Source: Betaproteobacteria bacterium MOLA814
GTDB taxonomy: Bacteria; Pseudomonadota; Gammaproteobacteria; Burkholderiales; Burkholderiaceae_C
Direction of reading: 5' to 3'
Assembly (NCBI GenBank): GCA_000496475.1
Contig: AYMW01000001.1
Span: 595,018-659,017 of the forward strand
DNA: 64,000 nucleotides
Both the position numbers and the translations under genes were made by a program. The notes below the pieces were generated by a model. The model was given only the letters and a program-made list of their open reading frames with translations. It did no database searches and was not told the origin of the DNA. Position 1 is the stretch's first letter; every line of letters starts with the position of its first letter. This document shows positions 9,933 to 19,595 of the stretch, in pieces.

Positions 9933-10895
9933 TTAAGGCAACTGTAGTGGCTTGGGCGCGTTACCCAATGGCCAAGTGGTTTGAAGCGTAGCCATAAGGT
10001 TATTGACTTGACGCAAACTGCTGTCGAGCTCGGTGCGCAAGCTTACCAAATCGACGCTGGCTACTTTGGCCGAGGCACTGATTGACTGTGCGTCTTGCAG
10101 CACACCATCAACGCGCTGTAGGCTGGCTTGCACATCAACCAACACGTTGGCAGCTCGGTTGAGCACCTGATTGGCTTGCGACAAGGACTGCTTGACTTGA
10201 ACCAGCGTTTGGGTGCCTTGGGGGACCAAGCCGCCGCGTCCAAACACCTGCTTGTCAGCGCGGCTTACCACACCGTCTAGATTGCCCAGCAAGGTGTGGG
10301 TTTGTGTGAGCAGCTGTACGACGTTGGCACGGTCTGCGTCGTTGCCCATCATCACGCCCAAAGCGCCTTGATCGCTGTTGGTTTTTGCCACCAGCGCTCT
10401 GAGTTCTTCAATTAAGCTTGCAGCCGCCGATGTAATGAACGGTATCTGCGCGGTAGCGTCACCTCGCAGCAATGTGCGCTGGGCGTTATTGGGCAACAAC
10501 GCATCTTCCATCAGACCTGTATAGGCCTTGATCTTGCTACCGCCTACCAATCCCCGCTCAAGGGTGAACACGCTAGAGGTGCGCAGCCACTTGGCATCGG
10601 CCTGTGGAATGTCAACATCTAGTCGCGCATTGCCGTCGTCGCCCAAGCTGATGCGGGTGATTCGCCCCAGTGGAAAGCCAGCAAATGTCATGTTCATACC
10701 AACCAACACCCCTTCGGCGTCGTCAGTGAACAGCACCAAACGCTGGGTTTTTTCAAACACGCCGCGGGCATACAAAATATAAGTGGTGCTGCCAATGAGA
10801 AGCACGCCCAGCACCACCAACAGCACGAACGTCTTGACACGCAGCCAAGGCGTGGCCTCGATGCTTGAACTTGGCGGCAAGTATGGTGATGTCAT
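9933..10895 (-). CDS. MlaD family protein (MCE domain)
   Basis: A periplasmic substrate-binding component of an Mla-like phospholipid transport system. It has one N-terminal membrane helix (about residues 24-46) anchoring it in the inner membrane, then an MCE domain (about residues 50-130, with GVLVGMNMTFAGFPLGRI as the typical start). A long helical region containing coiled-coil-like heptads follows (about residues 160-305). The length of 320 residues fits the longer Burkholderiales MlaD-like proteins. It lies between the lipoprotein gene (1 base) and the permease gene (78 bases). The ATPase gene that usually lies next to it is absent. Confidence 0.88.
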   Translation of the reverse strand: MTSPYLPPSSSIEATPWLRVKTFVLLVVLGVLLIGSTTYILYARGVFEKTQRLVLFTDDAEGVLVGMNMTFAGFPLGRITRISLGDDGNARLDVDIPQADAKWLRTSSVFTLERGLVGGSKIKAYTGLMEDALLPNNAQRTLLRGDATAQIPFITSAAASLIEELRALVAKTNSDQGALGVMMGNDADRANVVQLLTQTHTLLGNLDGVVSRADKQVFGRGGLVPQGTQTLVQVKQSLSQANQVLNRAANVLVDVQASLQRVDGVLQDAQSISASAKVASVDLVSLRTELDSSLRQVNNLMATLQTTWPLGNAPKPLQLP

Positions 10896-10973
10896 GGCAA
10901 ATAAATAAGAGGCTGGTTAATGACTAGCTGGTGGCGGGGACAGTGATGGCATACCACCACATGCACACAAGCA

Positions 10974-11759
10974 TCAATAGTAGTTGCTCACCAGCGACAA
11001 CAACTCTATGAGCAACAAAATCGCCATCAAGCGTGCAAACACCACCAAATCAGAGCGTGGCACAAGGCCATCGGCAACGGCGCTAAACGGAACCACCGCC
11101 ACGGCAAGAGCGGACAACAACGTTTTGCAGCCCAACACCACCATGACAGTGGGCGTAAATATCTGGGCCATCAAGGTATTGAATGACGCCAGCCCCCAAA
11201 CAGACAACCCATACACAGACACATAGGCAATAACGCTGGCCAGCAGCGCTCCAGACACCGCCAACAGCAGCACAGCAAAGACGCAGGCGCTACAAAACGG
11301 CACCACGTCTAGCGGCGTATAAGACCGCTCATGGCCCAGTGCATTGGCAGCAACCAGGCTGTAGCGCAGGGCTACAAAGCTGGCCGCAATGAGAGGTAAC
11401 AACTCCAAAACCAAGGTACGAATCAACAGGTTGAGCGCAAACTGCGACACGCCCAGCTCGCTGGCCGCGGCCAAGACAATGCGCACCAACACCACGCTGA
11501 TGAGGGCGCTGAGCACCAAAAACCCTGGCAGCAGTGGCAAGCTCGCCTGCACCAACTGCTGCATGGCTGACTGCGCACGCGTACCACCGTAACTGGCAGG
11601 CGTCAGCATCAACACAATGAGTTGCGCAGCCAGTACCCACAGACGGATACTTGCTCTGGCCATGGCCTGCATGCCTTGTAACCACGTTTGACCACGTGCA
11701 AGCCGCGGACTCAGCGGCGGCGAAGATGGGTAAGGGACAGCAGGCTTAGATGAAGACAT
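10974..11759 (-). CDS. MlaE-like ABC transporter permease
   Basis: The 261-residue membrane protein has five to six hydrophobic segments and resembles the MlaE permease fold of phospholipid transporters. The segment PLLPGFLVLSALISVVLVRIV and the C-terminal hydrophobic pair are the parts most like the family. The chosen ATG at 11759 lies two bases after the queG stop codon, so translation is probably coupled to queG; longer in-frame starts exist at 11768 and 11792. It would pair with the MCE protein downstream, but no MlaF ATPase is in the window. Confidence 0.8.
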   Translation of the reverse strand: MSSSKPAVPYPSSPPLSPRLARGQTWLQGMQAMARASIRLWVLAAQLIVLMLTPASYGGTRAQSAMQQLVQASLPLLPGFLVLSALISVVLVRIVLAAASELGVSQFALNLLIRTLVLELLPLIAASFVALRYSLVAANALGHERSYTPLDVVPFCSACVFAVLLLAVSGALLASVIAYVSVYGLSVWGLASFNTLMAQIFTPTVMVVLGCKTLLSALAVAVVPFSAVADGLVPRSDLVVFARLMAILLLIELLSLVSNYY

Positions 11760-11761
11760 GG

Positions 11762-12964
11762 TTAGCATTGATGATACTGCTGCAAGGCCCATTCGACATG
11801 CTCGCGTACCGCAGCGTTGGGGTGATCGCTGTGCTGTGCCAAGGCGCGCATCAAGTCAACCGCCAGATCAGGTGAACCAGAGACTTCGGACAGCGCAGGT
11901 AACGAAGACAACTCGGCAAGGGCATTGCCCATCGCTGTCGCCACATTACGAAGCCACCGCGCATGACCAATGCGGCGAATGGCAGAGCCTTCGGTGAGTC
12001 GTAAAAATGTGGCCTCATCCCAAGCCCACAGTTGCAGCAACGTGGGGGCATCTAATGCCTGGCGCACAGCGAAATCAGGCACTGGCGCTACTTGGGCAAA
12101 CTTGTTCCATGGACAAGTCAGTTGGCAATCGTCGCAGCCATAAATGCGGTTGCCCATGGCACTGCGCAAACGCTCATCTATGGCGCCCTCATGCTCAATG
12201 GTGAGATACGAAATACAGCGGCGTGCATCCACCTTGTAAGGCGCCACAATCGCTTGCGTTGGGCACACATCCATACACGATGTGCATTGGCCGCAGTGGT
12301 CTGTTGTGGGCTCGGTTATTGGCAGCGCCACATCCACAAATATTTCGCCCAAAAAGAACATCGAGCCAGCTTCTCGGTTGAGTACCAAGCTGTGTTTGCC
12401 GCGCCACCCCTGGCCGCTCATGGTCGCCAGCTCAGCCTCCAACACAGGCGCAGAGTCCGTGAATACGCGGTAGCCATAAGGCCCAATCAACGTTTGCAAC
12501 TGTGTTGCCAACTGCTGCAAACGCCCACGCATCACCTTGTGATAGTCACGCCCTCTGGCATACACCGACACATAGGCGCTGCCCAGCTTGTTCATATCTG
12601 CCCACGCGATGGCTCGCCAGTCGTCGCTGAGCGCACCAACGTCAACGCCGACGCCACCCTGTTCAAGTGGCGCGGCAGTGGCCGTCCCAGCCCCCATCTG
12701 TAAGTCGGGTAGGTAATTCATCCTAGCCGTAATCACACGCACCGTTGCGGGAACCAGTTCATGTGGCCTTGCCCGCGCAGTGCCGTGCTTGGCCATGTAG
12801 GCCATGCCGCCATGACAACCTTCTTCCAGCCAAGCCAATAGGCCGGGTTCAGCGTGGCTCAAGTCAACGCCGGCAACACCGATCTGTGAAAACCCCAAGG
12901 CGTGACCCCACTGGTTCAGTTGTTCAACAATATTTTCTGGCCAATGTGGCGAAGGCGTTTGCAT
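11762..12964 (-). CDS. queG: Epoxyqueuosine reductase QueG
   Basis: QueG reduces epoxyqueuosine to queuosine in tRNA, the last step of queuosine synthesis, using cobalamin and two 4Fe-4S clusters. The two ferredoxin-like motifs are visible as CGQCTSCMDVCP and CDDCQLTCPWNK. The cobalamin-binding N-terminal domain includes YARGRDYHKVMR, and the AKHG segment near residue 60 is typical. The C-terminal HEAT-like part ends in HSDHPNAAVREHVEWAL. The 400-residue length is normal for proteobacteria. ATG at 12964 is preferred over a TTG two codons upstream. It is divergent from tsaE with only 15 bases between start codons, as the E. coli yjeS/tsaE region is divergent. Confidence 0.95.
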   Translation of the reverse strand: MQTPSPHWPENIVEQLNQWGHALGFSQIGVAGVDLSHAEPGLLAWLEEGCHGGMAYMAKHGTARARPHELVPATVRVITARMNYLPDLQMGAGTATAAPLEQGGVGVDVGALSDDWRAIAWADMNKLGSAYVSVYARGRDYHKVMRGRLQQLATQLQTLIGPYGYRVFTDSAPVLEAELATMSGQGWRGKHSLVLNREAGSMFFLGEIFVDVALPITEPTTDHCGQCTSCMDVCPTQAIVAPYKVDARRCISYLTIEHEGAIDERLRSAMGNRIYGCDDCQLTCPWNKFAQVAPVPDFAVRQALDAPTLLQLWAWDEATFLRLTEGSAIRRIGHARWLRNVATAMGNALAELSSLPALSEVSGSPDLAVDLMRALAQHSDHPNAAVREHVEWALQQYHQC

Positions 12965-12979
12965 GGTCAAATTGTAGGC

Positions 12980-13561
12980 ATGTCAGCCAACACCTTTTCC
13001 AATGAGCCACCACGCCGTGGCAATGCGCATCACAGCAGCTCGCAGCCGGCAGGCCGCACCACCCGTCAAGTGCTGTGGTCCAACGAGAATGCCACCGCAC
13101 AGTTCGCACAAGCGCTGGCGCGTAGCCCCGCCTTGGCCAACGCCACCATCACGATTGAGGGTGACTTGGGAGCGGGAAAAACCACTTTTGTTCGCCATCT
13201 ATTGGGCGCGCTAGGCGTTGCTGGGCGAATCAAAAGTCCCACTTATGCCATTGTGGAGCCCCACGAGGGCCACCTCGGGGGCCAAGCGCTGGGCATCGCG
13301 CATTTTGACTTTTACCGTTTTGAAGACGAGCGAGAGTGGGAGGATGCTGGCTTTAGAGAGCAATTTGCCGCACCGGGCCTCAAGCTCGTGGAGTGGCCCA
13401 CGCGTGTGCGACACTTGATGCCCATGGCAGACCTGCATATGCATATAACTTGGCAAGTACTTTCTATGGTCGATAACGCACCCGATGACCAACGCATGGT
13501 CGCGCTAGAAGCGCTCACCACAGTTGGCTTAGCGCTGTTACATGCAGCCGGTGACTCATGA
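12980..13561 (+). CDS. tsaE: tRNA threonylcarbamoyladenosine biosynthesis ATPase TsaE
   Basis: TsaE is the ATPase that works with TsaB and TsaD to make t6A37 on ANN-decoding tRNAs. The Walker A motif GDLGAGKTTF is followed by the family motif SPTYAIVEPHE and the HFDFYRF segment. The 193 residues include an N-terminal extension of about 25 residues rich in Ser, Arg and Pro that is not part of the fold, so a later start is possible. The stop overlaps the amiC start by four bases (ATGA), which ties the two in one transcript as in other proteobacteria. Confidence 0.93.
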   Translation: MSANTFSNEPPRRGNAHHSSSQPAGRTTRQVLWSNENATAQFAQALARSPALANATITIEGDLGAGKTTFVRHLLGALGVAGRIKSPTYAIVEPHEGHLGGQALGIAHFDFYRFEDEREWEDAGFREQFAAPGLKLVEWPTRVRHLMPMADLHMHITWQVLSMVDNAPDDQRMVALEALTTVGLALLHAAGDS

Positions 13562-14925
13562 AGCGTCGCCAACTGTTGCGCGCTGGACTGGGTGCCAGCA
13601 CGCTGCTATTCACTCTGACCAAAGCAGACATCGCTTGGGGCGCCAACATTGTGGCAGTACGCATGTGGCCCTCTCCCGACTACAGCCGGGTCACCATCGA
13701 GTCTGACCAAGCACTGAGCTACAGCCAGACCTTTGTGGCGGATCCGCCACGGTTGGCCGTTGACATCAAAGGCATGGCCTTGATGCCTGAACTGCGGGAG
13801 TTGGTCAGCAAAGTGCTTCCCAGTGACCCCAATATCGCGGGGGTTCGGGTCGGGCAGTTTGCCCCTGATGTGGTGCGTTTGGTCTTAGACCTCAAGCAAC
13901 CCGTGTTGCCGCAAGTGTTCACGCTTAAGCCTATTGCGCCTTACCAATTTCGATTGGTGTTTGACCTATACCCCACACAAGCACCGGACCCTTTACAGCA
14001 GCTGTTGTCGCAGCGTTTGGCCGACATCGAAGATGTGATTGCCAGCGTGAGCGCACCGCCAGACCCACTGGGCGACATGCTGGCAGAAAGAGGCGTTATT
14101 CAGCCTGTAGCACCTGCGGTAGTCGGTCAACCACAGGTGGCCCAAGCGCCAGCTACGCCGGCTCAATCGAACAAGCCAGCCAGCCAAGTGGCACAAAAAA
14201 CAGACCGCATCATAGTGGTGACCTTGGACCCTGGCCACGGCGGTGAAGACCCAGGCGCAATTGGGCCAAACGGCACATACGAAAAAGATGTGGTTTTGAA
14301 AATCGCACTCAAGCTGCAAGAACGCATCAACAAATCTACAGTCAACGGCAACCCGTTGCGCGCATTTATGACACGCGATAAAGACTACTTTGTCCCGCTG
14401 CACAAACGGGTCGAAAAAGCCAGACGAGTGCAATCAGACCTACTGATCAGTTTGCATGCAGATGCCTTTTATACTGCACGCCCCCAAGGCGCCAGTGTGT
14501 TTGCGCTCAGCACCCGCGGCGCGACCAGCGCGGCGGCGCGTTGGATGGCCAAAAAAGAAAACGCTGCCGATTTGGTAGGCGGCATCAACATGGACAGTGC
14601 AGACGCTACCGTGAGCCGTGCCATGCTGGACATGAGCACCAGTGCCCAAATTAAAGACAGTATGAAACTAGGCGAAGCTATGCTGGGTCAACTTGGCAAG
14701 GTGGGTAAGCTGCACAAACCCCGCGTAGAGCAAGCAGGCTTTGCCGTGCTCAAGGCGCCAGATATTCCAAGCGTATTGGTAGAAACCGCCTTCATCAGCA
14801 ATCCCGATGAAGAACGCCGACTCAACAGCCAAGACTACCAAAACAAACTAGCCGACGCCCTCATGCGCGGCATAGAGCGCTACTTTGAAAGCAACCCACC
14901 GCTGGCACGTAGTCGTCAAATTTAA
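13558..14925 (+). CDS. amiC: N-acetylmuramoyl-L-alanine amidase (AmiC type)
   Basis: A periplasmic zinc amidase that removes stem peptides from septal peptidoglycan during daughter-cell separation. The 455-residue precursor has a twin-arginine signal (KRRQLLRAG, then a hydrophobic run, cleavage near residue 30), an AMIN domain (about residues 35-130) for septal targeting, a Pro/Gln/Ala-rich linker (about 175-215) and an Amidase_3 domain (about 220-445). Zinc-site residues are visible in DPGHGGEDPGAIG, in the Glu of GTYEKDVV and in SLHADAF; the catalytic Glu is in VETAFISN. Start overlaps tsaE by four bases. The Tat signal and AMIN domain favour AmiC over AmiB. Confidence 0.93.
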   Translation: MKRRQLLRAGLGASTLLFTLTKADIAWGANIVAVRMWPSPDYSRVTIESDQALSYSQTFVADPPRLAVDIKGMALMPELRELVSKVLPSDPNIAGVRVGQFAPDVVRLVLDLKQPVLPQVFTLKPIAPYQFRLVFDLYPTQAPDPLQQLLSQRLADIEDVIASVSAPPDPLGDMLAERGVIQPVAPAVVGQPQVAQAPATPAQSNKPASQVAQKTDRIIVVTLDPGHGGEDPGAIGPNGTYEKDVVLKIALKLQERINKSTVNGNPLRAFMTRDKDYFVPLHKRVEKARRVQSDLLISLHADAFYTARPQGASVFALSTRGATSAAARWMAKKENAADLVGGINMDSADATVSRAMLDMSTSAQIKDSMKLGEAMLGQLGKVGKLHKPRVEQAGFAVLKAPDIPSVLVETAFISNPDEERRLNSQDYQNKLADALMRGIERYFESNPPLARSRQI

Positions 14926-15052
14926 GTGGTGTAGCCGCTGGTTGCCCGTCAGATGCAACAACCCGTTTCGGGCTATCGGCAGAACTAGTTGAGGCATTGA
15001 TGAGCGCTGTCGTACGCACGTCCATAACAACAAAGCCAGACGCACGGACGCG

Positions 15053-15427
15053 CTAGTCGGTCACTGTTATGTGAATGTTGATGAATGCCCCATGCTGGTC
15101 TTGAAGCCTGCCTGGCGCCACGTCTACTTGGGTGGTTTGTATCTCAACACTGTCGGTACCAACGTAGCCTTTACTTGGCTGATAACGGTACACTGGCGCC
15201 CAGTTTGTAGTGCTGTCTCTGACTATTTCACTGACTGTAAAGTGACTGGCCTGGCGCTTAATAGATGCGCCCTCTTCATCGCCAGACATACCGAGGTCAT
15301 GCTCATACACGCCTGAGTTTTTAATGGAAACTGTTATGTCTTTGTCGCTATCCAAGCTAGGGTATGGTGAACAGCCGACCAGCGCAACGAGACCCACAAC
15401 AAACACAACTTTAGCAACTGGTGTCAT
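15053..15427 (-). CDS. Small lipoprotein with a cadherin/Ig-like strand pattern
   Basis: A 124-residue secreted protein with a signal peptide and a lipobox LVGC (Cys near residue 19). The mature part ends in a beta-rich stretch, YRYQPSKGYVGTDSVEIQ and then INIHITVTD. This resembles one repeat of bacterial cadherin-like or Ig-like domains (xYxPxxGYxGTDSxxxx...V), although only one copy is present. The ATG at 15427 follows a strong GGAGG site. A second ATG nine codons upstream lacks one. It is on the opposite strand to amiC and mutL and has its own transcription. Function unknown. Confidence 0.7.
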   Translation of the reverse strand: MTPVAKVVFVVGLVALVGCSPYPSLDSDKDITVSIKNSGVYEHDLGMSGDEEGASIKRQASHFTVSEIVRDSTTNWAPVYRYQPSKGYVGTDSVEIQTTQVDVAPGRLQDQHGAFINIHITVTD

Positions 15428-15618
15428 ACCTCCTCCATCTACAGCCTTTGACACAAAGCTTGATGAAACTTTACATCAATGGCCCCGCAAAGCCTACTGT
15501 GAATGTATAACGCTGTAGAACAGCACTTGTCTGAGACCTAACGTTGCCCCGCCTAATGTCTCGCCGTCTGCGGTTTGGCCGCCATGCCATGGCGTTACAG
15601 CAGTGGTCTGCTTGCGGC

Positions 15619-16251
15619 CTAGTGGCGGGCTTTCAATGCGCCAGCCATTGCGATCAGGCCGGGTATCAGTATCAGCCCCCAGATGATGAACTCTAGGTTG
15701 GCTTTGACCCATGGCAAGTTGCCAAACCAATAACCAGCCAGCGTCACGCCCACCACCCACAGCACCGCGCCCAGTACATTGAACAGCGTGAATACACGCC
15801 TGTCCATGTGGGCTACACCCGCCACAAAGGGGGCAAATGTTCTGGCAAACGGCATGAAACGGGCCAGCACAATGGTGATGCCGCCGAAGCGTTCATAGAA
15901 AGTGTGGGCTTTGTCAAACGCGTTGCGGTTAAACCAACGGGACTTTTCCCACTGAAATACCTTGGGGCCAATGTGCCTGCCAATGGTGTAGTTCAACTGG
16001 TCGCCAGCGATGGCCGCCACCAGCAGCAAACCCATCACGACGTACAGGTCCAAGCTGCCCCTAGCCGCCATGGCCCCCACGACAAACAACAAGGAATCCC
16101 CGGGCAAAAATGGCATCACGACCAAGCCTGTTTCTACAAAAATGATGAGGAACAGCAGGCCATAGACCCACCCCCCGTAGGCCTCAACAAATGTCGCCAA
16201 GTGAACATCAATGTTCAGAATAAAGTCTATGAGGGTGAGTAACAAGTCCAT
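15619..16251 (-). CDS. DedA family membrane protein
   Basis: A 210-residue inner-membrane protein of the DedA/VTT family, members of which take part in lipid flipping and in resistance to cationic stress. The family signatures are FVETGLVVMPFLPGDSLLF, the GDQLNYTIGRHIG segment, and the reentrant RFMPFARTFAPFVAGVAHM motif with its conserved Arg residues. Four to five hydrophobic segments are seen. It resembles YqjA/YghB-type DedA proteins rather than the shorter kinds. It sits on the minus strand inside the otherwise plus-strand tsaE-amiC-mutL-miaA block. It is divergent from mutL by 74 bases. Confidence 0.93.
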   Translation of the reverse strand: MDLLLTLIDFILNIDVHLATFVEAYGGWVYGLLFLIIFVETGLVVMPFLPGDSLLFVVGAMAARGSLDLYVVMGLLLVAAIAGDQLNYTIGRHIGPKVFQWEKSRWFNRNAFDKAHTFYERFGGITIVLARFMPFARTFAPFVAGVAHMDRRVFTLFNVLGAVLWVVGVTLAGYWFGNLPWVKANLEFIIWGLILIPGLIAMAGALKARH

Positions 16252-16325
16252 GGGTGCACATTATGAGCCAGCCGTGTGTAGCCCTTGCGCACATCAACGG
16301 GTCGCACAGTCTTTAGAATGCGTGG

Positions 16326-18311
16326 GTGTCTTCAATAACGCCCACCCCATCATCTTCAGCCTTGCCCGCTGCCCCAAGCTTGCCTTCAAGCCCACGACCC
16401 ATACTGGCCTTGCCAGACGATCTCATCAGTCAAATTGCCGCGGGTGAGGTGGTGGAGCGCCCCGCCTCTGTGGTGCGTGAGTTGGTAGACAACGCCATAG
16501 ACGCAGGCGCCACCAGCATCACGGTGCGTTTGCAAGCTGGCGGGGTGCGCTTGATTACCGTCGAGGACGACGGCTGTGGCATCACAAAGTCGCAGTTGCC
16601 CTTGGCCCTGCAACGACACGCCACCAGCAAAATTGCCAACCTAAACGACCTTGAGTCTGTACAGACCATGGGGTTTAGGGGCGAGGCCTTGGCCGCAGTC
16701 AACTCCATTGCACAAGTCAGCGTGCTGACCCGTGTTGCACAAGACGCACATGCTTGGCTGCTAGATGGCCACAGTGGCGAGCTCAGTGCCGCGGCCCGAA
16801 CTGCAGGCACCACCATAGAAGTGCGAGAGTTGTTTTACGCAACGCCCGCAAGGCGTAAATTTTTAAAAACAGACAACACCGAACAAGCCCACTGTATTGA
16901 GGCGGTCAGGCGCCACGCCTTGGCCAGACCCGACGTGAGCTTTGCCATATGGGCAGACGGCAAACAGCTGGAGCTGTGGCGTGCCATGCACACAGACGGC
17001 TTGGCGCCTGATGACCATGCCAGCCTAGACCAGCGCATTGGTGATGTGCTGGGCCATGGCTTCATTGACGACAGTTTGACGCTAGACCTGCGCTTCAACA
17101 CCGATGACGGCGAGTTGCGCCTGCGCGGTAGAGCCGGCTTGCCTGACGCGGCGCGGGCGCGGGCAGACCAACAATTCGCCTACGTGAACGGCCGCTTTGT
17201 CCGCGACAAAGTCATTGCACACGCCGCACGCAGTGCGTATGCCGACGTGCTACATGGCCACAAGCAACCCGTTTATGTGCTGTTTATTGACATGCCGCCA
17301 ACGCGGGTTGACGTCAACGTTCACCCTACCAAAATCGAGGTGCGCTTTCGCGACAGCCGAGCCATTCACCAACTCGTGTCGCGTGCCATTGGCCAAGCCT
17401 TGGCCGTGCCACGCGCAGGCATAGCCAATGCGCTGCCAACGCCCGCGTGGCAAGCGCCACCCACATCGGGTGGCTCACCACCGCTGGCCACCAGCGGTCA
17501 AAACCCATTGCCTTGGCGCACGCCAGGCGCTGTCAGCCACTGGGACGCGGCCACCCCAGCTCACAGCCGACACGCCGCGCAAGAGCTGGCTGCACTGTGG
17601 CAGCCACATAGCAACACAACCGCGCGTGCCGCTGACAGCACTGGCGCGACTGCCAGCGACAACACAGTACCCAGCGCCACCACATCAACCGCAGACCCCT
17701 TTGCGCTGCCCAGTGGCGAGTGGCCTTTGGGCAGCGCCGTGGCCCAAATCCACGGCGTGTATATATTGGCGCAAAACGCCAACGGCTTGGTGGTGGTGGA
17801 CATGCACGCCGCACACGAGCGCATTGTGTACGAGCGGCTTAAAGCGCAGCTTGGCGATGGCTTAGACCAGCAAGTGAGCAGCCAACCACTGCTCATACCG
17901 ACCAGCTTTGCCGCCACGGCGCTGGAAATAGCCACGGCCCACAGCCACGCGCAAACGCTCAACACCTTGGGCTTGGTGGTTGAGCCTCTTACACCTAAAA
18001 CCTTGGCCGTACGTGCCGTGCCCACCGCACTGGCTCAAGGCGACGCGACAACGTTGGCCAGAAGCGTGTTGGCAGAACTTCAGCAGCACGACGCCAGCAC
18101 CGTTATTGCTCGCGCGCACAATGAGCTCTTGGGCACTATGGCCTGCCACGGTGCCGTTCGCGCCAACCGCAGCCTGACCATTGCCGAGATGAATGCGCTG
18201 CTGCGCCAAATGGAAGTGACCGCACGCTCTGACCAGTGCAACCATGGCCGCCCCACGTGGCAGCAACTCACCATGAAAGACTTAGACCGCTTGTTTTTGC
18301 GCGGACGTTGA
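16326..18311 (+). CDS. mutL: DNA mismatch repair protein MutL
   Basis: MutL links MutS mismatch recognition to MutH or UvrD action. The 661-residue protein has a GHKL ATPase domain with IAAGEVVERPASVVRELVDNAIDAGAT-like signatures (shown here as IAAGEVV and ELVDNAIDAGA), TMGFRGEALA and the ATP lid, then a transducer domain ending in the DVNVHPTKIEVRF motif. A Pro/Ala/Ser-rich linker (about residues 350-455) leads to the C-terminal dimerisation domain. No QXE endonuclease motif was recognised. The start is a GTG at 16326; no ATG lies before the first conserved motif. The MFS gene follows after 9 bases. Confidence 0.97.
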   Translation: MSSITPTPSSSALPAAPSLPSSPRPILALPDDLISQIAAGEVVERPASVVRELVDNAIDAGATSITVRLQAGGVRLITVEDDGCGITKSQLPLALQRHATSKIANLNDLESVQTMGFRGEALAAVNSIAQVSVLTRVAQDAHAWLLDGHSGELSAAARTAGTTIEVRELFYATPARRKFLKTDNTEQAHCIEAVRRHALARPDVSFAIWADGKQLELWRAMHTDGLAPDDHASLDQRIGDVLGHGFIDDSLTLDLRFNTDDGELRLRGRAGLPDAARARADQQFAYVNGRFVRDKVIAHAARSAYADVLHGHKQPVYVLFIDMPPTRVDVNVHPTKIEVRFRDSRAIHQLVSRAIGQALAVPRAGIANALPTPAWQAPPTSGGSPPLATSGQNPLPWRTPGAVSHWDAATPAHSRHAAQELAALWQPHSNTTARAADSTGATASDNTVPSATTSTADPFALPSGEWPLGSAVAQIHGVYILAQNANGLVVVDMHAAHERIVYERLKAQLGDGLDQQVSSQPLLIPTSFAATALEIATAHSHAQTLNTLGLVVEPLTPKTLAVRAVPTALAQGDATTLARSVLAELQQHDASTVIARAHNELLGTMACHGAVRANRSLTIAEMNALLRQMEVTARSDQCNHGRPTWQQLTMKDLDRLFLRGR

Positions 18312-18320
18312 ACCCACCTT

Positions 18321-19595
18321 ATGCACGTACAGCCCGCATCGCCCAGCTTGCCTACAGGCACCACAGCACCCAAACTGCCTATGTCACCCCACCTGGTAGT
18401 GGTCTTGGTGGCGTTGCTAATGGGTATACAACCGATCACCACAGACTTGTACTTGCCTGCTTTGCCCATGCTGCGCGGCGAACTCAGCGCCAGCATGATG
18501 CAAGTGCAGCTCACACTGACAGCCTTGTCGCTGTCGTTTGGTATCTCGCAATTGGTGTGGGGGCCTATATCAGACCGCTTTGGCAGACGCCCCGTGTTGT
18601 TGATTGGTTTGAGCGCCTACACAGTGGCGGCATTTGCCAGCGTATTGGCACCACACATTGAAGCGCTGATTGTGTGCCGCATGGTGCAAGGCGCAGCCAT
18701 GGGGGCTTCAGTCATGGGCGCGCGCGCCATTGTGCGCGATCTGTACGAGCCCGTAGAGGGTGCGCGCATGATGAGCAAGGGCTTGAGTGGTCTGGGCATC
18801 ATCGCGTGTTTAAGTGCGCCCATTGGCGGACTGATCACGCAGTTTTCAGGCTGGCGCGCGGTGCTAACTGGCGTTGGCCTGTTTGGCGCTCTGGCCTTGT
18901 TCATGGTGGCCACTCGCTTTCAAGAGAGCAACACCCACCGCAACCCCAATGCCCTACAAGCGCGCATCTTGTTCAGCAACTGGCGGGCCGTCGCCAGCCA
19001 CCCCACATTTTGGGCATACACGTCTATTGCAGCAGCGTCTTACGGCGGCTTGTTTACCTTTCTAGCCACCTCATCGTTTGTGTTTATTGGTGTGTTTGGT
19101 GTGAGCAAAATTGGCTATGGCGGCCTCATGCTCATGATGACCAGCAGCTACTTGTGCGGCACTTTTTTATGCCGCCGTTTGATTCACCGCTTGGGCGTGG
19201 TGAACACCGTGCGTGTGGGCGCGGCCATGTCGCTTGCCAGCGGCTTGACCTTGATCGCCCTGCCGCTGTTGACGCAACCCACAGTGTGGACCACTATCTT
19301 GCCGTTCATTCCCTTTATGGTGGGCCATGGGGTGCACAACCCGTGTGGTCAATCGGGTGCGGTGGCGCCCTTTCCCACCATGGCAGGCGCAGCCTCGGCT
19401 CTCAACGGCTTCATCATCATGGCAGTGGCCTTTGCTGTGGGCACTTGGATTGGCCTGAGCAGCATCGACAGCGTCTACCCGCTGACCACAGGCATTGGGT
19501 TTTGGAGCGTGTGCGTGGCGCTTGCTGCACAGTTTCTAGTTGGGCGTTACGGCGAAGTGGGCACCAACAAGCCACATACGCAAAAGCCCGCATGA
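18321..19595 (+). CDS. MFS transporter, Bcr/CflA type
   Basis: A drug/proton antiporter-like carrier of the Bcr/CflA subfamily (DHA1), about 424 residues with 12 predicted membrane helices. Marks include the first helix with the DLYLPALP segment, the [15 protein letters not shown] loop A motif between helices 2 and 3, and the [17 protein letters not shown] motif of helices 4-5. It starts 9 bases after mutL and ends overlapping miaA by four bases (ATGA), so it is inserted within a mutL-miaA operon that is normally contiguous. Which compound it exports is unknown. Confidence 0.92.
   Translation: MHVQPASPSLPTGTTAPKLPMSPHLVVVLVALLMGIQPITTDLYLPALPMLRGELSASMMQVQLTLTALSLSFGISQLVWGPISDRFGRRPVLLIGLSAYTVAAFASVLAPHIEALIVCRMVQGAAMGASVMGARAIVRDLYEPVEGARMMSKGLSGLGIIACLSAPIGGLITQFSGWRAVLTGVGLFGALALFMVATRFQESNTHRNPNALQARILFSNWRAVASHPTFWAYTSIAAASYGGLFTFLATSSFVFIGVFGVSKIGYGGLMLMMTSSYLCGTFLCRRLIHRLGVVNTVRVGAAMSLASGLTLIALPLLTQPTVWTTILPFIPFMVGHGVHNPCGQSGAVAPFPTMAGAASALNGFIIMAVAFAVGTWIGLSSIDSVYPLTTGIGFWSVCVALAAQFLVGRYGEVGTNKPHTQKPA

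Noticed and set aside
18674-19591. Long plus-strand open frame ahead of miaA, continuing into it
   Set aside because: It reads through the MFS gene in another frame; miaA begins at the ATG at 19592 with a four-base overlap.
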